The translations under genes were made by a program, and so were the position numbers. From an uncultured Clostridia bacterium (GTDB lineage: Bacteria; Bacillota; Clostridia; Lachnospirales; Lachnospiraceae), in assembly GCA_946403295.1 (NCBI GenBank), contig CAMIZL010000012.1, positions 1-60,385 on the forward strand: 60,385 nt of DNA, in the 5' to 3' direction. Below, in pieces: positions 18,776 through 29,351 of the stretch. The notes below the pieces were generated by a model. It did no database searches and had not been told where the DNA came from. It saw only the letters and a program-made list of their open reading frames with translations. How positions within the stretch are numbered: the first letter of the stretch is position 1; each line of letters begins with the position of its first letter.

Positions 18776-18847
18776 ATGCAAGCAAGAGTTTATGGCCTTA
18801 GGGGCCCTGTTTGTGTATGCCGAATCGGATTATCGTATTCATTTTGA
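18776..18847 (+). other. Possible leader peptide ORF in the ABC-F attenuator
   Basis: A 23-codon ORF starting ATGCAAGCA that spans the upstream arm of the leader stem (18816-18824). A shorter ORF, MINR, lies just before it at about 18748. Ribosome stalling on such an ORF could change leader folding. The Shine-Dalgarno of the longer ORF is poor. Confidence 0.35.
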
Positions 18848-18949
18848 GACCACTGGGAGCCCCGGGGCTGTGCGCGTTTCGGCATATCAGGTTTTCATTT
18901 GTGCGATCAATCTGCTTTCGGCTACACCGGAAGCAGTTTCTTTTTATTT
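18816..18949 (+). promoter_or_regulatory. Transcription attenuator in front of the ABC-F gene
   Basis: TATGCCGAA (18816-18824) pairs perfectly with TTCGGCATA (18878-18886), enclosing the palindrome AGCCCCGGGGCT (18858-18869). Then CTGCTTTCGG (18912-18921) pairs with CCGGAAGCAG (18927-18936) and is followed by a T-rich tract to 18949, an intrinsic terminator just 2 bp before the gene's GGAGG. GCCGAA of the first arm could pair instead with TTCGGC of the terminator stem, giving an antiterminator. Such leaders commonly induce antibiotic-resistance ABC-F genes when ribosomes stall. Confidence 0.75.
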
Positions 18950-18964
18950 CGGAGGTGGTAAAAC

Positions 18965-20497
18965 ATGGCACAGATACAGGTGACAAACCTGACATTTGCA
19001 TATGACGGAAGTGCGGATGACGTCCTTAAGGACGTGACATTTAATATTGATACTGATTGGAAGCTCGGTCTGATTGGGAGAAACGGAAAAGGGAAGACAA
19101 CACTCCTTAATCTGTTTATGGGAAAGTACGAGTATCAGGGAAACATTACAACGAGTACCCGGTTTGATTATTTCCCTTACAGGGTTACCGAACGGGACAA
19201 CTTGAGAACCGCATCGGAACTCATCGAAGAGTGGAAGCCGACTGTCGAAAGCTGGCAGGTCATGGTACAGATGAATGAGCTTAAGATGGACCCCGAATGC
19301 TTATACAGGCCGTTCGGGACCTTGAGCTACGGAGAACGGACGAGGGTGATGCTGGCGGTTCTTTTTGCCGATGAGAACGAGTTCCTTCTGATCGACGAAC
19401 CGACTAACCACCTGGACAGTGCGGCTCGTGATATTATAAAGGAGTACCTTGAGACGAAGAAGGGCTTTATCCTCGTGTCCCATGACAGGGATCTCCTTGA
19501 CGCGGTCTGTGATCATGTGCTTGTACTGAATCGCGCGAGCATAGAAGTTCAGACAGGTAATTTTTCGAGCTGGTGGGAGAATAAAGAAAAGACTGATGTA
19601 TTCAGACAGGCCGAGAATGAAAAGCATCTTAAAGAGATCGGAAAGCTAAGGGGTGCGGCGGACAGGACCGGCAGGTGGGCCGATAAAAGCGAAGGTTCCA
19701 AGATCGGATTCGATCCGGTCAAAGAGCATGACAGGAGCATTGCAACAAGATCCTTTATCGGAGCCAAGACCAAAAAGATGCAGGCAAGGGTCAAGGCAGT
19801 GGAGAAGCGCATTGACAGAGAGATCACGGAGAAAGAAGGCTTACTGCAGGACATCGAGCGGGTGAATGACCTCAAGCTTCAGCCGCTTCGCTATCACAAA
19901 GAAGTGCTGATCAACGCTTATGACCTCTCGCTCAGGTACGCTGACGCGGACCGGGAACTCTTCCGGGGCTTAAGATTTCAGGTCAGACGCGGTGAAAGAG
20001 TGGTACTTTCGGGTGATAACGGATGCGGTAAATCAAGCGTCCTGAAGGCAATACTCAGAAAGAACGATCCGGAGGGACATGAGTCTGAGAACAAGCTTAT
20101 TACAGAAGGTACCTTAGATGTCGCATCGGGACTTATCGTATCTTATGTCAATCAGGATACGTCCTTCCTCCGAGGTACACTTCGTGAATTCTGCAAGAAG
20201 AGGGGACTTGAAGAAAGCATGTTCCTTGCGGTCCTCAGACAGCTCGACATGCAACGGGAGCAGTTTGTCAAGAACATGGAAGATTTCTCCGAAGGACAGA
20301 AAAAGAAGGTGCTTATAGCCGCGAGCCTTATCACTCCGGCACATCTTTATATCTGGGATGAACCGCTCAATTACATAGACGTGTTTTCTCGGATGCAGAT
20401 CGAGAAGCTTATCCTCGAGTTCGAACCGACCATGCTGCTCGTAGAGCATGATGTGAGTTTCCGTAAGAAAGTGGCAACAAATGTGGTCGTTCTATAG
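18965..20497 (+). CDS. ABC-F ribosomal protection protein, Lsa-like
   Basis: A 510-residue soluble protein with two ATPase cassettes and no membrane span. First cassette: Walker A GRNGKGKTT near 37, LSYGERTR and DEPTNHLD. Second: GDNGCGKSS near 352, FSEGQKKK and DEPLNYID. The sequence (VSNLTFSYEG-like start, YFPY, FSSWWENKE, variant DEPLNYIDVFSR) resembles Lsa proteins, which bind stalled ribosomes and dislodge lincosamides, streptogramin A and pleuromutilins. The attenuator upstream fits antibiotic-inducible expression. Whether it confers clinically relevant resistance cannot be told; housekeeping ABC-F translation factors are the alternative. Confidence 0.88.
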   Translation: MAQIQVTNLTFAYDGSADDVLKDVTFNIDTDWKLGLIGRNGKGKTTLLNLFMGKYEYQGNITTSTRFDYFPYRVTERDNLRTASELIEEWKPTVESWQVMVQMNELKMDPECLYRPFGTLSYGERTRVMLAVLFADENEFLLIDEPTNHLDSAARDIIKEYLETKKGFILVSHDRDLLDAVCDHVLVLNRASIEVQTGNFSSWWENKEKTDVFRQAENEKHLKEIGKLRGAADRTGRWADKSEGSKIGFDPVKEHDRSIATRSFIGAKTKKMQARVKAVEKRIDREITEKEGLLQDIERVNDLKLQPLRYHKEVLINAYDLSLRYADADRELFRGLRFQVRRGERVVLSGDNGCGKSSVLKAILRKNDPEGHESENKLITEGTLDVASGLIVSYVNQDTSFLRGTLREFCKKRGLEESMFLAVLRQLDMQREQFVKNMEDFSEGQKKKVLIAASLITPAHLYIWDEPLNYIDVFSRMQIEKLILEFEPTMLLVEHDVSFRKKVATNVVVL

Positions 20498-20746
20498 GTT
20501 TCTGTACCCCGGAAGCAGTTCAAGACTCTAAAAACGAAGAAATATGTTCAGGAAAGATTTGACATCTGAAACACGCTGAAATAAATACGAATAAATAAAA
20601 TAAATACAAATAAATAAGAATAAATAAGAATAAATAAGATACCGTATCGGATATGCCTCGAAGGCAATATCTCTATGTTGGGTGGTAATAAGATTTTTAA
20701 CGATATGAAGTAAGTTGAAGTTATTAGAAGAAAAAATATTAGGGTG
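20498..20746 (+). repeat. Intergenic stretch with AT-rich tandem repeat
   Basis: Between the ABC-F gene and the hrcA promoter no gene is seen. From about 20578 to 20638 there are roughly six imperfect copies of a 10-bp unit like AATAAATAAG. An 11-13 bp motif at 20507-20519 repeats one at 18482-18494. Confidence 0.7.
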
Positions 20747-20775
20747 TTGACATTTATGAAGGGTAGTGGTATCTT
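20747..20775 (+). promoter_or_regulatory. Promoter of the hrcA heat-shock operon
   Basis: TTGACA (20747-20752), 17-bp spacer, TATCTT (20770-20775), immediately upstream of the CIRCE element. Confidence 0.75.
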
Positions 20776-20786
20776 GTTCATAGATG

Positions 20787-20813
20787 TTAGCACTCTATTT
20801 GTTTGAGTGCTAA
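20787..20813 (+). promoter_or_regulatory. CIRCE operator (HrcA binding site)
   Basis: TTAGCACTC, 9-bp spacer, GAGTGCTAA: an exact CIRCE inverted repeat at the expected transcription start. HrcA binds it to repress the operon until heat shock titrates GroE away. Confidence 0.97.
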
Positions 20814-20880
20814 CAACACGGAGACGGCACAAGGAAATAGCAGGGATGTCCCGTATTATTCTGAGGGCAGGAGGATTCAC

Positions 20881-21936
20881 ATGGAGAGTGACAAGCTTGA
20901 TTCGCGAAAGATGGCGATCCTGAACGCTATCATCAGAAACTACCTCGAAACCGGTGAGCCCGTTGGTTCAAGGACCATCTCGAAGTTCACCGACCTTTCG
21001 CTCAGCTCCGCCACCATCCGAAACGAGATGGCCGATCTTGAGGAACTCGGATATCTTGTACAGCCCCACACATCGGCGGGTCGTATTCCTTCCGACAAGG
21101 GCTACAGGCTTTACGTCGACAAGATGATGGAAGAAAAGGTTGAGGAAGTCAACAACATGAAAGAAGTCCTCGACCAGAAAGCCGACAGGATCGAGAATCT
21201 TCTTAAAAAGGTTGCGAAACTCCTTGCGGTGAACACGAACTACGCTTCCATGATCACCACTCCGAAGTACCGCAGCAGAAAGCTTAAGTTCATCCAGCTT
21301 ACAAATGTGGATGACTCACATCTGCTCGCGATCATCTTCCTTGAGGGCAACATCCCCAAGAACAAAGTGATCGATGCGGATCACAGATATGAAGAGTCGG
21401 TTCTCCTTAAATTAAACATTGTGCTCAATTCGCTTCTTCAGGATCTTGATCTTGAAGAGATAAACATGAACATCATACAAAAGATCAAGGAGCAGGCCGG
21501 TGAGGACAGCGCACTTATAGGACGTGTGCTTGACGCGATCGGCGAGGCGATCCGTGAGGAAGACAACATCGAAGTCTACACGAGCGGTGCCACAAATATC
21601 CTCAATTATCCCGAGCTTTCGGGAGATGACAGCGCGAGAAGGCTTCTTTACACGCTTGAAGACAAGCAGGAGCTCGCAGAGCTTGTCGACGACAAGCTTT
21701 CGAATGAAAACGGAGACAATTCCGGAAAGAGGGGCGACATTCAGGTCTACATCGGAAACGAGACACCGATCGACTCCATGAAGAATTGTTCGGTAGTTAC
21801 CGCAACATATGAGATTGAAGAAGGTGTTTACGGAAAAGTGGGTATCATAGGACCCAAACGAATGGATTACGACAAAGTGGTCGGAACACTCAAAACGCTT
21901 ATGACGCAGCTTGATGAGATCTTTAAGAAGAAGTAA
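20881..21936 (+). CDS. hrcA: Heat-inducible transcription repressor HrcA
   Basis: A 351-residue protein. An N-terminal winged helix contains the family signature SSATIRNEMADLEELGYL followed by PHTSAGRIPSDKGYR; the C-terminus has the GAF-like HrcA domain ending in VGTLKTLMTQL. The frame is open to 20803, but the GGAGG at 20870-20874 fixes the ATG at 20881 and gives the usual length. First gene of hrcA-grpE-dnaK-dnaJ and autoregulated through the CIRCE just upstream. Confidence 0.96.
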   Translation: MESDKLDSRKMAILNAIIRNYLETGEPVGSRTISKFTDLSLSSATIRNEMADLEELGYLVQPHTSAGRIPSDKGYRLYVDKMMEEKVEEVNNMKEVLDQKADRIENLLKKVAKLLAVNTNYASMITTPKYRSRKLKFIQLTNVDDSHLLAIIFLEGNIPKNKVIDADHRYEESVLLKLNIVLNSLLQDLDLEEINMNIIQKIKEQAGEDSALIGRVLDAIGEAIREEDNIEVYTSGATNILNYPELSGDDSARRLLYTLEDKQELAELVDDKLSNENGDNSGKRGDIQVYIGNETPIDSMKNCSVVTATYEIEEGVYGKVGIIGPKRMDYDKVVGTLKTLMTQLDEIFKKK

Positions 21937-22020
21937 TGACGGTGAAGTGATGTTTTACCGAACCGCATGAATATATGAAAAGCAGCTTTGAAAGAAGCTG
22001 AAGGAAAGGAATGAGACGTA

Positions 22021-22743
22021 ATGTCAGACAACATCAAGGAAAAATTATTAAAGGAATCGATTGATGCTGCCAAGGCTTCCGAGAACGGTGCGGAGTATGC
22101 AGACCGTGAGGACGAGGTTACCGGGGATAAAGACGTATCTGCAGATACGGAGAATCCCGGTACGGCCGAGGTGCATGATGAGATAGATGACAGTCCCGAA
22201 GAGGAGACCGCCAAAGACGCTCCGGAAGGAGATAATGCCGGCGAAGCGGATGAAAAGAGTGCTTCAAAGGGTAAGAAAGGTCTCTTCGGCAAGAAGGACA
22301 AAAAAGACAAGAGGGATGAGCAGATAAAGGAACTTAACGACCGGCTTCTGCGAAACCTTGCGGAGTTTGACAACTTCAGAAAGCGTACCGAGCGTGAAAA
22401 AGCGCAGATGTTTGAGATCGGTGCGAAGTCGATCATCGAGAAGATACTTCCCACGATCGACAACTTCGAGAGAGCGATAAGCGCCGTGCCCGAGGAACTT
22501 AAGGGCAACGCGTACTGCGACGGAGTGGAGAAGATCTACAAGCAGCTTATGACAAATCTCGAAGATGCGGGAGTCAAACCAATTGAAGCCCTTGGGGCGA
22601 AGTTCGATCCCAACCTTCACAATGCGGTAATGCATGAGGAAAATGAGGAATTCGGCGAAGACACAGTCAGTGCCGAGCTTCAGAAAGGGTACACCTATCA
22701 TGACAGTGTCATCAGACACAGCATGGTAAAGGTGGCAAATTAG
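22021..22743 (+). CDS. grpE: Nucleotide exchange factor GrpE
   Basis: A 240-residue protein. The first about 85 residues are acidic and disordered, then a basic patch KGKKGLFGKKDKKDK, a long helix (EQIKELNDRLLRNLAEFDNFRKRTEREK) and the GrpE beta domain (GVKPIEALGAKFDPNLHNAV, GYTYHDSVIRHSMVKVA). It drives ADP release from DnaK. RBS AAGGAAAGG. Lies between hrcA and dnaK in the same operon. Confidence 0.96.
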   Translation: MSDNIKEKLLKESIDAAKASENGAEYADREDEVTGDKDVSADTENPGTAEVHDEIDDSPEEETAKDAPEGDNAGEADEKSASKGKKGLFGKKDKKDKRDEQIKELNDRLLRNLAEFDNFRKRTEREKAQMFEIGAKSIIEKILPTIDNFERAISAVPEELKGNAYCDGVEKIYKQLMTNLEDAGVKPIEALGAKFDPNLHNAVMHEENEEFGEDTVSAELQKGYTYHDSVIRHSMVKVAN

Positions 22744-22832
22744 CAGGCGGTATAAAGCTGCGGCGGGATCGATTCAGATAGATATCCGCAGAGGGACGGA
22801 CATGTCCCGGAAACATTTTAACAACGAAGTAA

Positions 22833-24743
<1,911 letters not shown>

Positions 24744-24744
24744 A

Positions 24745-24921
24745 CTGAATATTGCTTTGCAATATTCAGTTGCCTCCGGCAGGATGCGCAGAAAATCGCA
24801 AAGGTAGGCACTACGTGCCGCGATTTTCGCGCGGGAAACGCTTGAAAGCGTTTCCATTAGGACTGCTGCGCAATATTAAGTTGCCTCCGGCAGGATGCGC
24901 AGAAAATCGCAGGTGTAGGCA
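24745..24921 (+). repeat. Hairpin-rich duplicated element between dnaK and dnaJ
   Basis: A 52-bp direct repeat (24759-24810 and 24870-24921) differing at only a few bases. Hairpins: CTGAATATTGC/GCAATATTCAG (24745-24769), GAAAATCGC/GCGATTTTC (24791-24828, with an inner GGCAC/GTGCC), and GGAAACGCTT/AAGCGTTTCC (24834-24855). No T-run follows any of them, so they look like RNA processing or stability structures or a small repeat element rather than terminators. Confidence 0.85.
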
Positions 24922-24937
24922 TTAGGAGTACCATCAA

Positions 24938-26074
24938 ATGGCTGACAAAAGAGATTATTACGAAGTCCTCGGGGTCGCAAAAAATGCGACCCCTGAGGAG
25001 ATTAAAAAGGCATATCGTGTTCTCGGAAAAAAATATCATCCCGATGTTAATCCCGGGAACAAAGAAGCTGAAGAAAAATTTAAGGAAGTCGGCGAGGCAT
25101 ATGCTGTACTTTCCGACCCCGACAAGCGCAAACAGTATGACCAGTTCGGACATGCCGCGTTTGAACAGGGCGGAGCCGGTGCAGGCGGTGGATTCGGCGG
25201 CTTCGGTGGTTTTGGCGATATCGATTTTACGGATATGTTCGGCGACCTTTTCGGAGGCATATTCGGAGGCGGTTCGAGACGCTCGGGCGGTGGTCCCCAG
25301 AAGGGAGCAAACCTTTACGAGTCGATAAGGATCACCTTCGATGAGGCAATGAAGGGTGTCGATAAAGAGATAGAGATCACTCTTAAGGATGAATGTCCCA
25401 CATGTAAAGGAAGCGGCGCAAAACCCGGAACAACGCCTCTTACATGTCCGAAATGTAAGGGTAAGGGTCAGGTCGTTTATTCCCAAAACACTCTTTTCGG
25501 AATGACGAGAAGCGTTCAGGTATGTCCCGATTGTCGCGGAACAGGAAAGCTTATCAAGGACAAGTGCCCCGATTGCGGAGGCTCGGGATACAAGAGTACC
25601 AGAAAGACTCTTCAGGTCTCGGTACCTGCCGGCATCGACGACGGACAGAGTATCAGACTCTCAGGGAAAGGCGAACCCGGAGTTATGGGCGGCCCGAGAG
25701 GCGATCTGCTTGTTGAGATCAGGGTACAGGATCATCCGATATTCCAAAGAGAAGGCACGAACATCTTCTCCGTAGCACCCATGAGTTATGCGACGGCGGT
25801 ACTCGGCGGCGATGTGAGGATCTCAACCATAGACGGTGATGTTCTTTACGAAGTAAAACCCGGCACCGCAACTGATACACGTATCAGGCTTCGCGGAAAG
25901 GGCGTTCCTTCGCTCAGGAACAAGAACAATCGCGGTGACCATTATGTTACGCTCGTTGTCGACGTTCCTACCAAGCTTACGAACGAGCAAAAGGAGCTCT
26001 TAAAGAAATTCGACGATTCTCTTAAGGGTAAGACGCCCGATGACGGCGCCAAGAAAAAGAAGCGTCTGTTCTGA
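24938..26074 (+). CDS. dnaJ: Chaperone DnaJ (Hsp40)
   Basis: A 378-residue class I Hsp40. J domain with the HPD triad in KKYHPDVN (about 34-36), a Gly/Phe-rich region (about 78-125), four zinc-binding repeats [24 protein letters not shown] and CPDCGGSG, and the C-terminal substrate-binding domains. It delivers clients to DnaK and stimulates its ATPase. It lies 194 bp from dnaK behind the repeat element; an AGGAG site precedes the ATG. Confidence 0.98.
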   Translation: MADKRDYYEVLGVAKNATPEEIKKAYRVLGKKYHPDVNPGNKEAEEKFKEVGEAYAVLSDPDKRKQYDQFGHAAFEQGGAGAGGGFGGFGGFGDIDFTDMFGDLFGGIFGGGSRRSGGGPQKGANLYESIRITFDEAMKGVDKEIEITLKDECPTCKGSGAKPGTTPLTCPKCKGKGQVVYSQNTLFGMTRSVQVCPDCRGTGKLIKDKCPDCGGSGYKSTRKTLQVSVPAGIDDGQSIRLSGKGEPGVMGGPRGDLLVEIRVQDHPIFQREGTNIFSVAPMSYATAVLGGDVRISTIDGDVLYEVKPGTATDTRIRLRGKGVPSLRNKNNRGDHYVTLVVDVPTKLTNEQKELLKKFDDSLKGKTPDDGAKKKKRLF

Positions 26075-26136
26075 CGGGACTGTTGCCGCGCCCCGGCCGG
26101 CATATTCATAAATGAAACGAACAAAAGGAAAAGCTA

Positions 26137-27546
26137 ATGACTCAGAAAGCAAAAAGCAGCATTTTTATTGTTATTGTTTCGGCGGTACTTCTTGCGATCA
26201 TAGGATGTTCTGCCGGAGAAAGCAAGGTAACGGAGCCGATCGAAATTAAGCCGGAGATCACCGTGATCTCTGATCCCGAACCGACTCTTTCACCTACGCC
26301 GACGCCGGTTGTGGATATGGAGGAGGGCTCCTATGACATAAGCGAAATGCCGCTTTTTGCTATTGAAGGAGCAGATTTTGTTCCCTTCTCGCTCGGATAC
26401 GAACAGATCAGTGCCGAAAGAGAGGACGGAACTCCCGTTATAGCGGAAGAGCCCGAAGAGACCGGTGAAGAAGAGGAAGAAACAGAGGGCGAAGAGGACT
26501 CCGAAGAAAAGGAAAAATCCGAAAGCAAAGAAAAAGAAGCCGAAGCCGGGGATGAGGAGACTCCCGTGGATGCGGAGGCTGAAAAGATCTACAATACATA
26601 TAAGATCACGCTCAAGAGCGGTCTTAAATTTGCAGACGGTACGCCGGTCACCGCGGAAGATGTGCTCTTCAACATCAAGGCACATGCTGCGAAAGGCTAC
26701 AGAGGCGACTATGGTCTCGGAGATCTTGATATCCCCGGAATGGCCGAATTCCACACACAGGTTCCCGCCGAGGAGCGCGAGAAGGTCGATACGATCATCA
26801 GAGCCGGCGGATTTGATCCCGAAGAGGAAAAATATCCCGAGATCGAAGGCATCGATCCCAAGGACCAGGACGAGGTTTGGGGATGCTATGATGAAGCGGG
26901 CGTTGTGTTTGCGCAGGAGATCATTGATTACGTAAATTCAAACTATGCCCTTAATGCCTATGTAAATGCGTTCATGTCGGGATATCTGACATACGCGAAG
27001 GTCGAGGCGAGCGAGAACTTAAAGACTGCATTTGCATTTATCGTATGGGGCTACGGAAGATCAAAGAATCCTTACAACTACAGAAAGAATACACTTACAA
27101 CCGTATCCGGAAAAGTTTATGAATTAAACGAAGAGGAGATAGGCGCCATCGAGCTCTGGGAGGAGATCAAGGAATACTATAAAGGCGATCTTTCGGAAGA
27201 CGGCATCGACAATGATGTGGTTCCCGGAGGAAAAACGATAGAAGAATTGATGGCGGATGCTTATTTCGCAAAGCAGGATTATGTTGTAAAAGATATCCGC
27301 GGGATCATATGCGGTACCACGAGGGATGAAAAAAATATTGAAAGAGAATGCATTTATCTGACTCTTTCGAACGAATACAGCTTAAGCGACTTTAATTTCT
27401 TCCTGACAGCTCCGAAGGATTATGAGAGCACGGGCGAGCTTAACGACCCGGAGGTGATCATTGAGATCGAAGAGGAAAGCGAAGAAGACGCAGAGGAAGG
27501 CGAAGAGGGCGAAGAGGGCGAAGCTCAGGCCGGAGGTGAGTCGTAA
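26137..27546 (+). CDS. Lipoprotein with partial oligopeptide-binding-protein similarity
   Basis: A 469-residue predicted lipoprotein: signal peptide with lipobox IIGC (cysteine near residue 25), then a proline-rich stretch and a strongly acidic low-complexity segment (about 105-150). The part beginning YKITLKSGLKFADGTPVTAEDVLFNIKA (about 155-185) matches the conserved entry of family 5 extracellular solute-binding proteins, but little of the rest does and the usual length is not reached. The C-terminus is again Glu/Gly-rich. No permease genes are nearby, so it may be a diverged or truncated binding protein. Function unknown; it lies in the heat-shock/prmA cluster. Confidence 0.75.
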   Translation: MTQKAKSSIFIVIVSAVLLAIIGCSAGESKVTEPIEIKPEITVISDPEPTLSPTPTPVVDMEEGSYDISEMPLFAIEGADFVPFSLGYEQISAEREDGTPVIAEEPEETGEEEEETEGEEDSEEKEKSESKEKEAEAGDEETPVDAEAEKIYNTYKITLKSGLKFADGTPVTAEDVLFNIKAHAAKGYRGDYGLGDLDIPGMAEFHTQVPAEEREKVDTIIRAGGFDPEEEKYPEIEGIDPKDQDEVWGCYDEAGVVFAQEIIDYVNSNYALNAYVNAFMSGYLTYAKVEASENLKTAFAFIVWGYGRSKNPYNYRKNTLTTVSGKVYELNEEEIGAIELWEEIKEYYKGDLSEDGIDNDVVPGGKTIEELMADAYFAKQDYVVKDIRGIICGTTRDEKNIERECIYLTLSNEYSLSDFNFFLTAPKDYESTGELNDPEVIIEIEEESEEDAEEGEEGEEGEAQAGGES

Positions 27547-27547
27547 T

Positions 27548-28555
27548 ATGAAGTGGACAAAGCTTACTCTCAATACGACGACACAGGCACTCGATTACCT
27601 CGGAGCGATCGCAATGGACCTCGGACTTGAGGGGTTTGAGATCGAGGACAACGTGCCTCTTACCGAAGAAGAGAAAAAAAGGATGTTCATTGACATCCTT
27701 CCCACACTTCCTCCCGATGACGGAAGCGCGCGTGTCAGCTTTTATGTCTCGGAAGACACCGATACCGACAGGCTTCTTGAGGACATTAAGGATGCCGCTA
27801 AGGATTATTCCGATTTTTGCGATTTCGGAGAAATGACGTTCGCGGTCGGAACGACCGACGACAAGGACTATATAAACAACTGGAAGAAGTATTTCAGATC
27901 GTTCAGGGTTAATGAGCGGCTCGTGATCAAGCCTACATGGGAGGAAAAAGCGCCCATGGCCGGTGAAGGCGACACCGTGATCGAGATAGACCCCGGAACC
28001 GCTTTCGGAACGGGCGCGCATGAGACGACCAAGCTTTGCCTGCTCGCCATGAGCGAATATTTAAAGAAGGGCGATACCTGTATCGATATAGGATGCGGAA
28101 GCGGGATCCTTTCGATAGCTTCGATCCTTTTCGGCGCGAAATATGCGTTCGGATTTGATGTCGATGACAATGCGTCGAGGATATCGGTCGAGAACGCGTC
28201 TGTCAACAAGATCCCGGCCCGGTATTGTGAAGATCTTGAGAGCTGCGATATTGACGGCATAGAGGACAGAACGATCCTTTTCGCGACGGGAAATCTTCTT
28301 TCGTCCGAGGATTTGCCCAAATCTCTCGAGGGACACGAATTTGATTTTACGGCCGCAAATATCCTTGCGGATATAATAATCCCCCTTGCGCCTTATGCAA
28401 GGAAACTCACAAAAAAAGGCGGATATATCACTTGCTCAGGAATCCTTACGACCAAAGAGGATTCTGTTGCGAAAGCACTTGAGGAAAACGGTTTTGAGAT
28501 CGTTCGCACAGAGCGGATGGGAGAATGGTCCGGAATAACGGCAAGAGCCGTTTAA
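27548..28555 (+). CDS. prmA: Ribosomal protein L11 methyltransferase PrmA
   Basis: A 335-residue class I SAM methyltransferase with the PrmA N-terminal domain, the segment IDPGTAFGTGAHETTKLCL, motif I CIDIGCGSGILSIAS and the N-I-L-A motif in AANILADIIIPL. It trimethylates ribosomal protein L11. GGAGGT overlaps the end of the lipoprotein gene and fixes the ATG at 27548, one base past its stop, so the two are probably co-transcribed. The prmA-rsmE order is conserved in many Firmicutes. Confidence 0.96.
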   Translation: MKWTKLTLNTTTQALDYLGAIAMDLGLEGFEIEDNVPLTEEEKKRMFIDILPTLPPDDGSARVSFYVSEDTDTDRLLEDIKDAAKDYSDFCDFGEMTFAVGTTDDKDYINNWKKYFRSFRVNERLVIKPTWEEKAPMAGEGDTVIEIDPGTAFGTGAHETTKLCLLAMSEYLKKGDTCIDIGCGSGILSIASILFGAKYAFGFDVDDNASRISVENASVNKIPARYCEDLESCDIDGIEDRTILFATGNLLSSEDLPKSLEGHEFDFTAANILADIIIPLAPYARKLTKKGGYITCSGILTTKEDSVAKALEENGFEIVRTERMGEWSGITARAV

Positions 28556-28576
28556 GAACAAAAAGCGGAGTTAAAA

Positions 28577-29341
28577 ATGCAGCATTTCTACATTGACCGT
28601 GAGATCCTTCCCGGCGAGCGCACAGAGCTTTCGGGAGAAGATCACAATCACATTAAAAATGTTCTGCGCATGAAGCGCGGAGAGAAAGTCGTCATCAACG
28701 ACACAAAGGGAATCTCGCATATATGTGCCCTTGCCGGTTTCGGCGAGGGCTGTTCTTACTTTGATGAGGAAGAAAGTTTCCCGTGTGAAACCGAGCTTCC
28801 CACAACCATTGTTCTCTTTCAGGGATTGCCCAAAAAGGACAAGATGGATCTGATCGTCGAAAAGGCGGTTGAGCTCGGATGCAGCAGGATCGTCCCTGTG
28901 ATGACGAGGCGTGTGATCGTAAAGATCGAAGACGAAAAGAAAGAAGCAAAAAAGATCGAGAGATGGAACGCGATATCAAAGAGTGCGGCGATGCAATCCG
29001 GACGCGGTATCATTCCGGTCGTGGATAAGGTGATGACGTTTAAACAGGCGCTTATTGAAGCCGGAAAGCTTGAAAGAACGATCATTCCCTACGAAGAGAG
29101 CGAAACACTCGGATGCACGATGGAAGGCTCGAGGGAGACCGTCAGGGGCCTAAAGGGAACAAAAAGCGTGGGGATCTTTATAGGACCCGAGGGCGGATTC
29201 GAGGCCTCCGAAGTGGAAGCGGCGATACAGATGGGAGCGGTACCGGTCAGTCTCGGAAAGAGGATCTTAAGAACCGAGACCGCGGGACCGGCAGCTCTTG
29301 CCGTCATTATGTTTGAGATTGAAAACGGCGCTCGGAAATGA
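28577..29341 (+). CDS. rsmE: 16S rRNA m3U1498 methyltransferase RsmE
   Basis: A 254-residue SPOUT methyltransferase: an N-terminal PUA-like domain (DHNHIKNVLRMKRGE), then the knotted domain with LFQGLPKKDKMDLIVEKAVELGC, IGPEGGFEASEV and LGKRILRTETAGPAAL. It methylates N3 of U1498 in the ribosomal decoding region. It follows prmA by 21 bp and precedes the cysteine desulfurase by 10 bp. Confidence 0.96.
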   Translation: MQHFYIDREILPGERTELSGEDHNHIKNVLRMKRGEKVVINDTKGISHICALAGFGEGCSYFDEEESFPCETELPTTIVLFQGLPKKDKMDLIVEKAVELGCSRIVPVMTRRVIVKIEDEKKEAKKIERWNAISKSAAMQSGRGIIPVVDKVMTFKQALIEAGKLERTIIPYEESETLGCTMEGSRETVRGLKGTKSVGIFIGPEGGFEASEVEAAIQMGAVPVSLGKRILRTETAGPAALAVIMFEIENGARK

Positions 29342-29351
29342 GGGAAGTGTT

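Noticed and set aside
18792-19005. Several 60-70 codon frames over the ABC-F leader
   Set aside because: They overlap the attenuator stems and the start of the ABC-F gene; only the 23-codon frame was kept, as a possible leader peptide.
20578-20638. CRISPR-like short repeats
   Set aside because: Units of about 10 bp with no unique spacers; a simple AT-rich tandem repeat.
20548-20880. 110-codon minus-strand frame across the hrcA leader
   Set aside because: It runs through the AT-rich tandem repeat, the promoter and the CIRCE element, and its composition reflects the repeat; no ribosome binding site.
24745-24855. Terminator after dnaK
   Set aside because: Strong hairpins but no T-run after any of them, and dnaJ continues the operon.
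26290-26754. Hydrophobic minus-strand frame opposite the lipoprotein gene
   Set aside because: It is the complement of the Glu-rich repeat, which reads as Phe/Leu on the other strand; no start signal.
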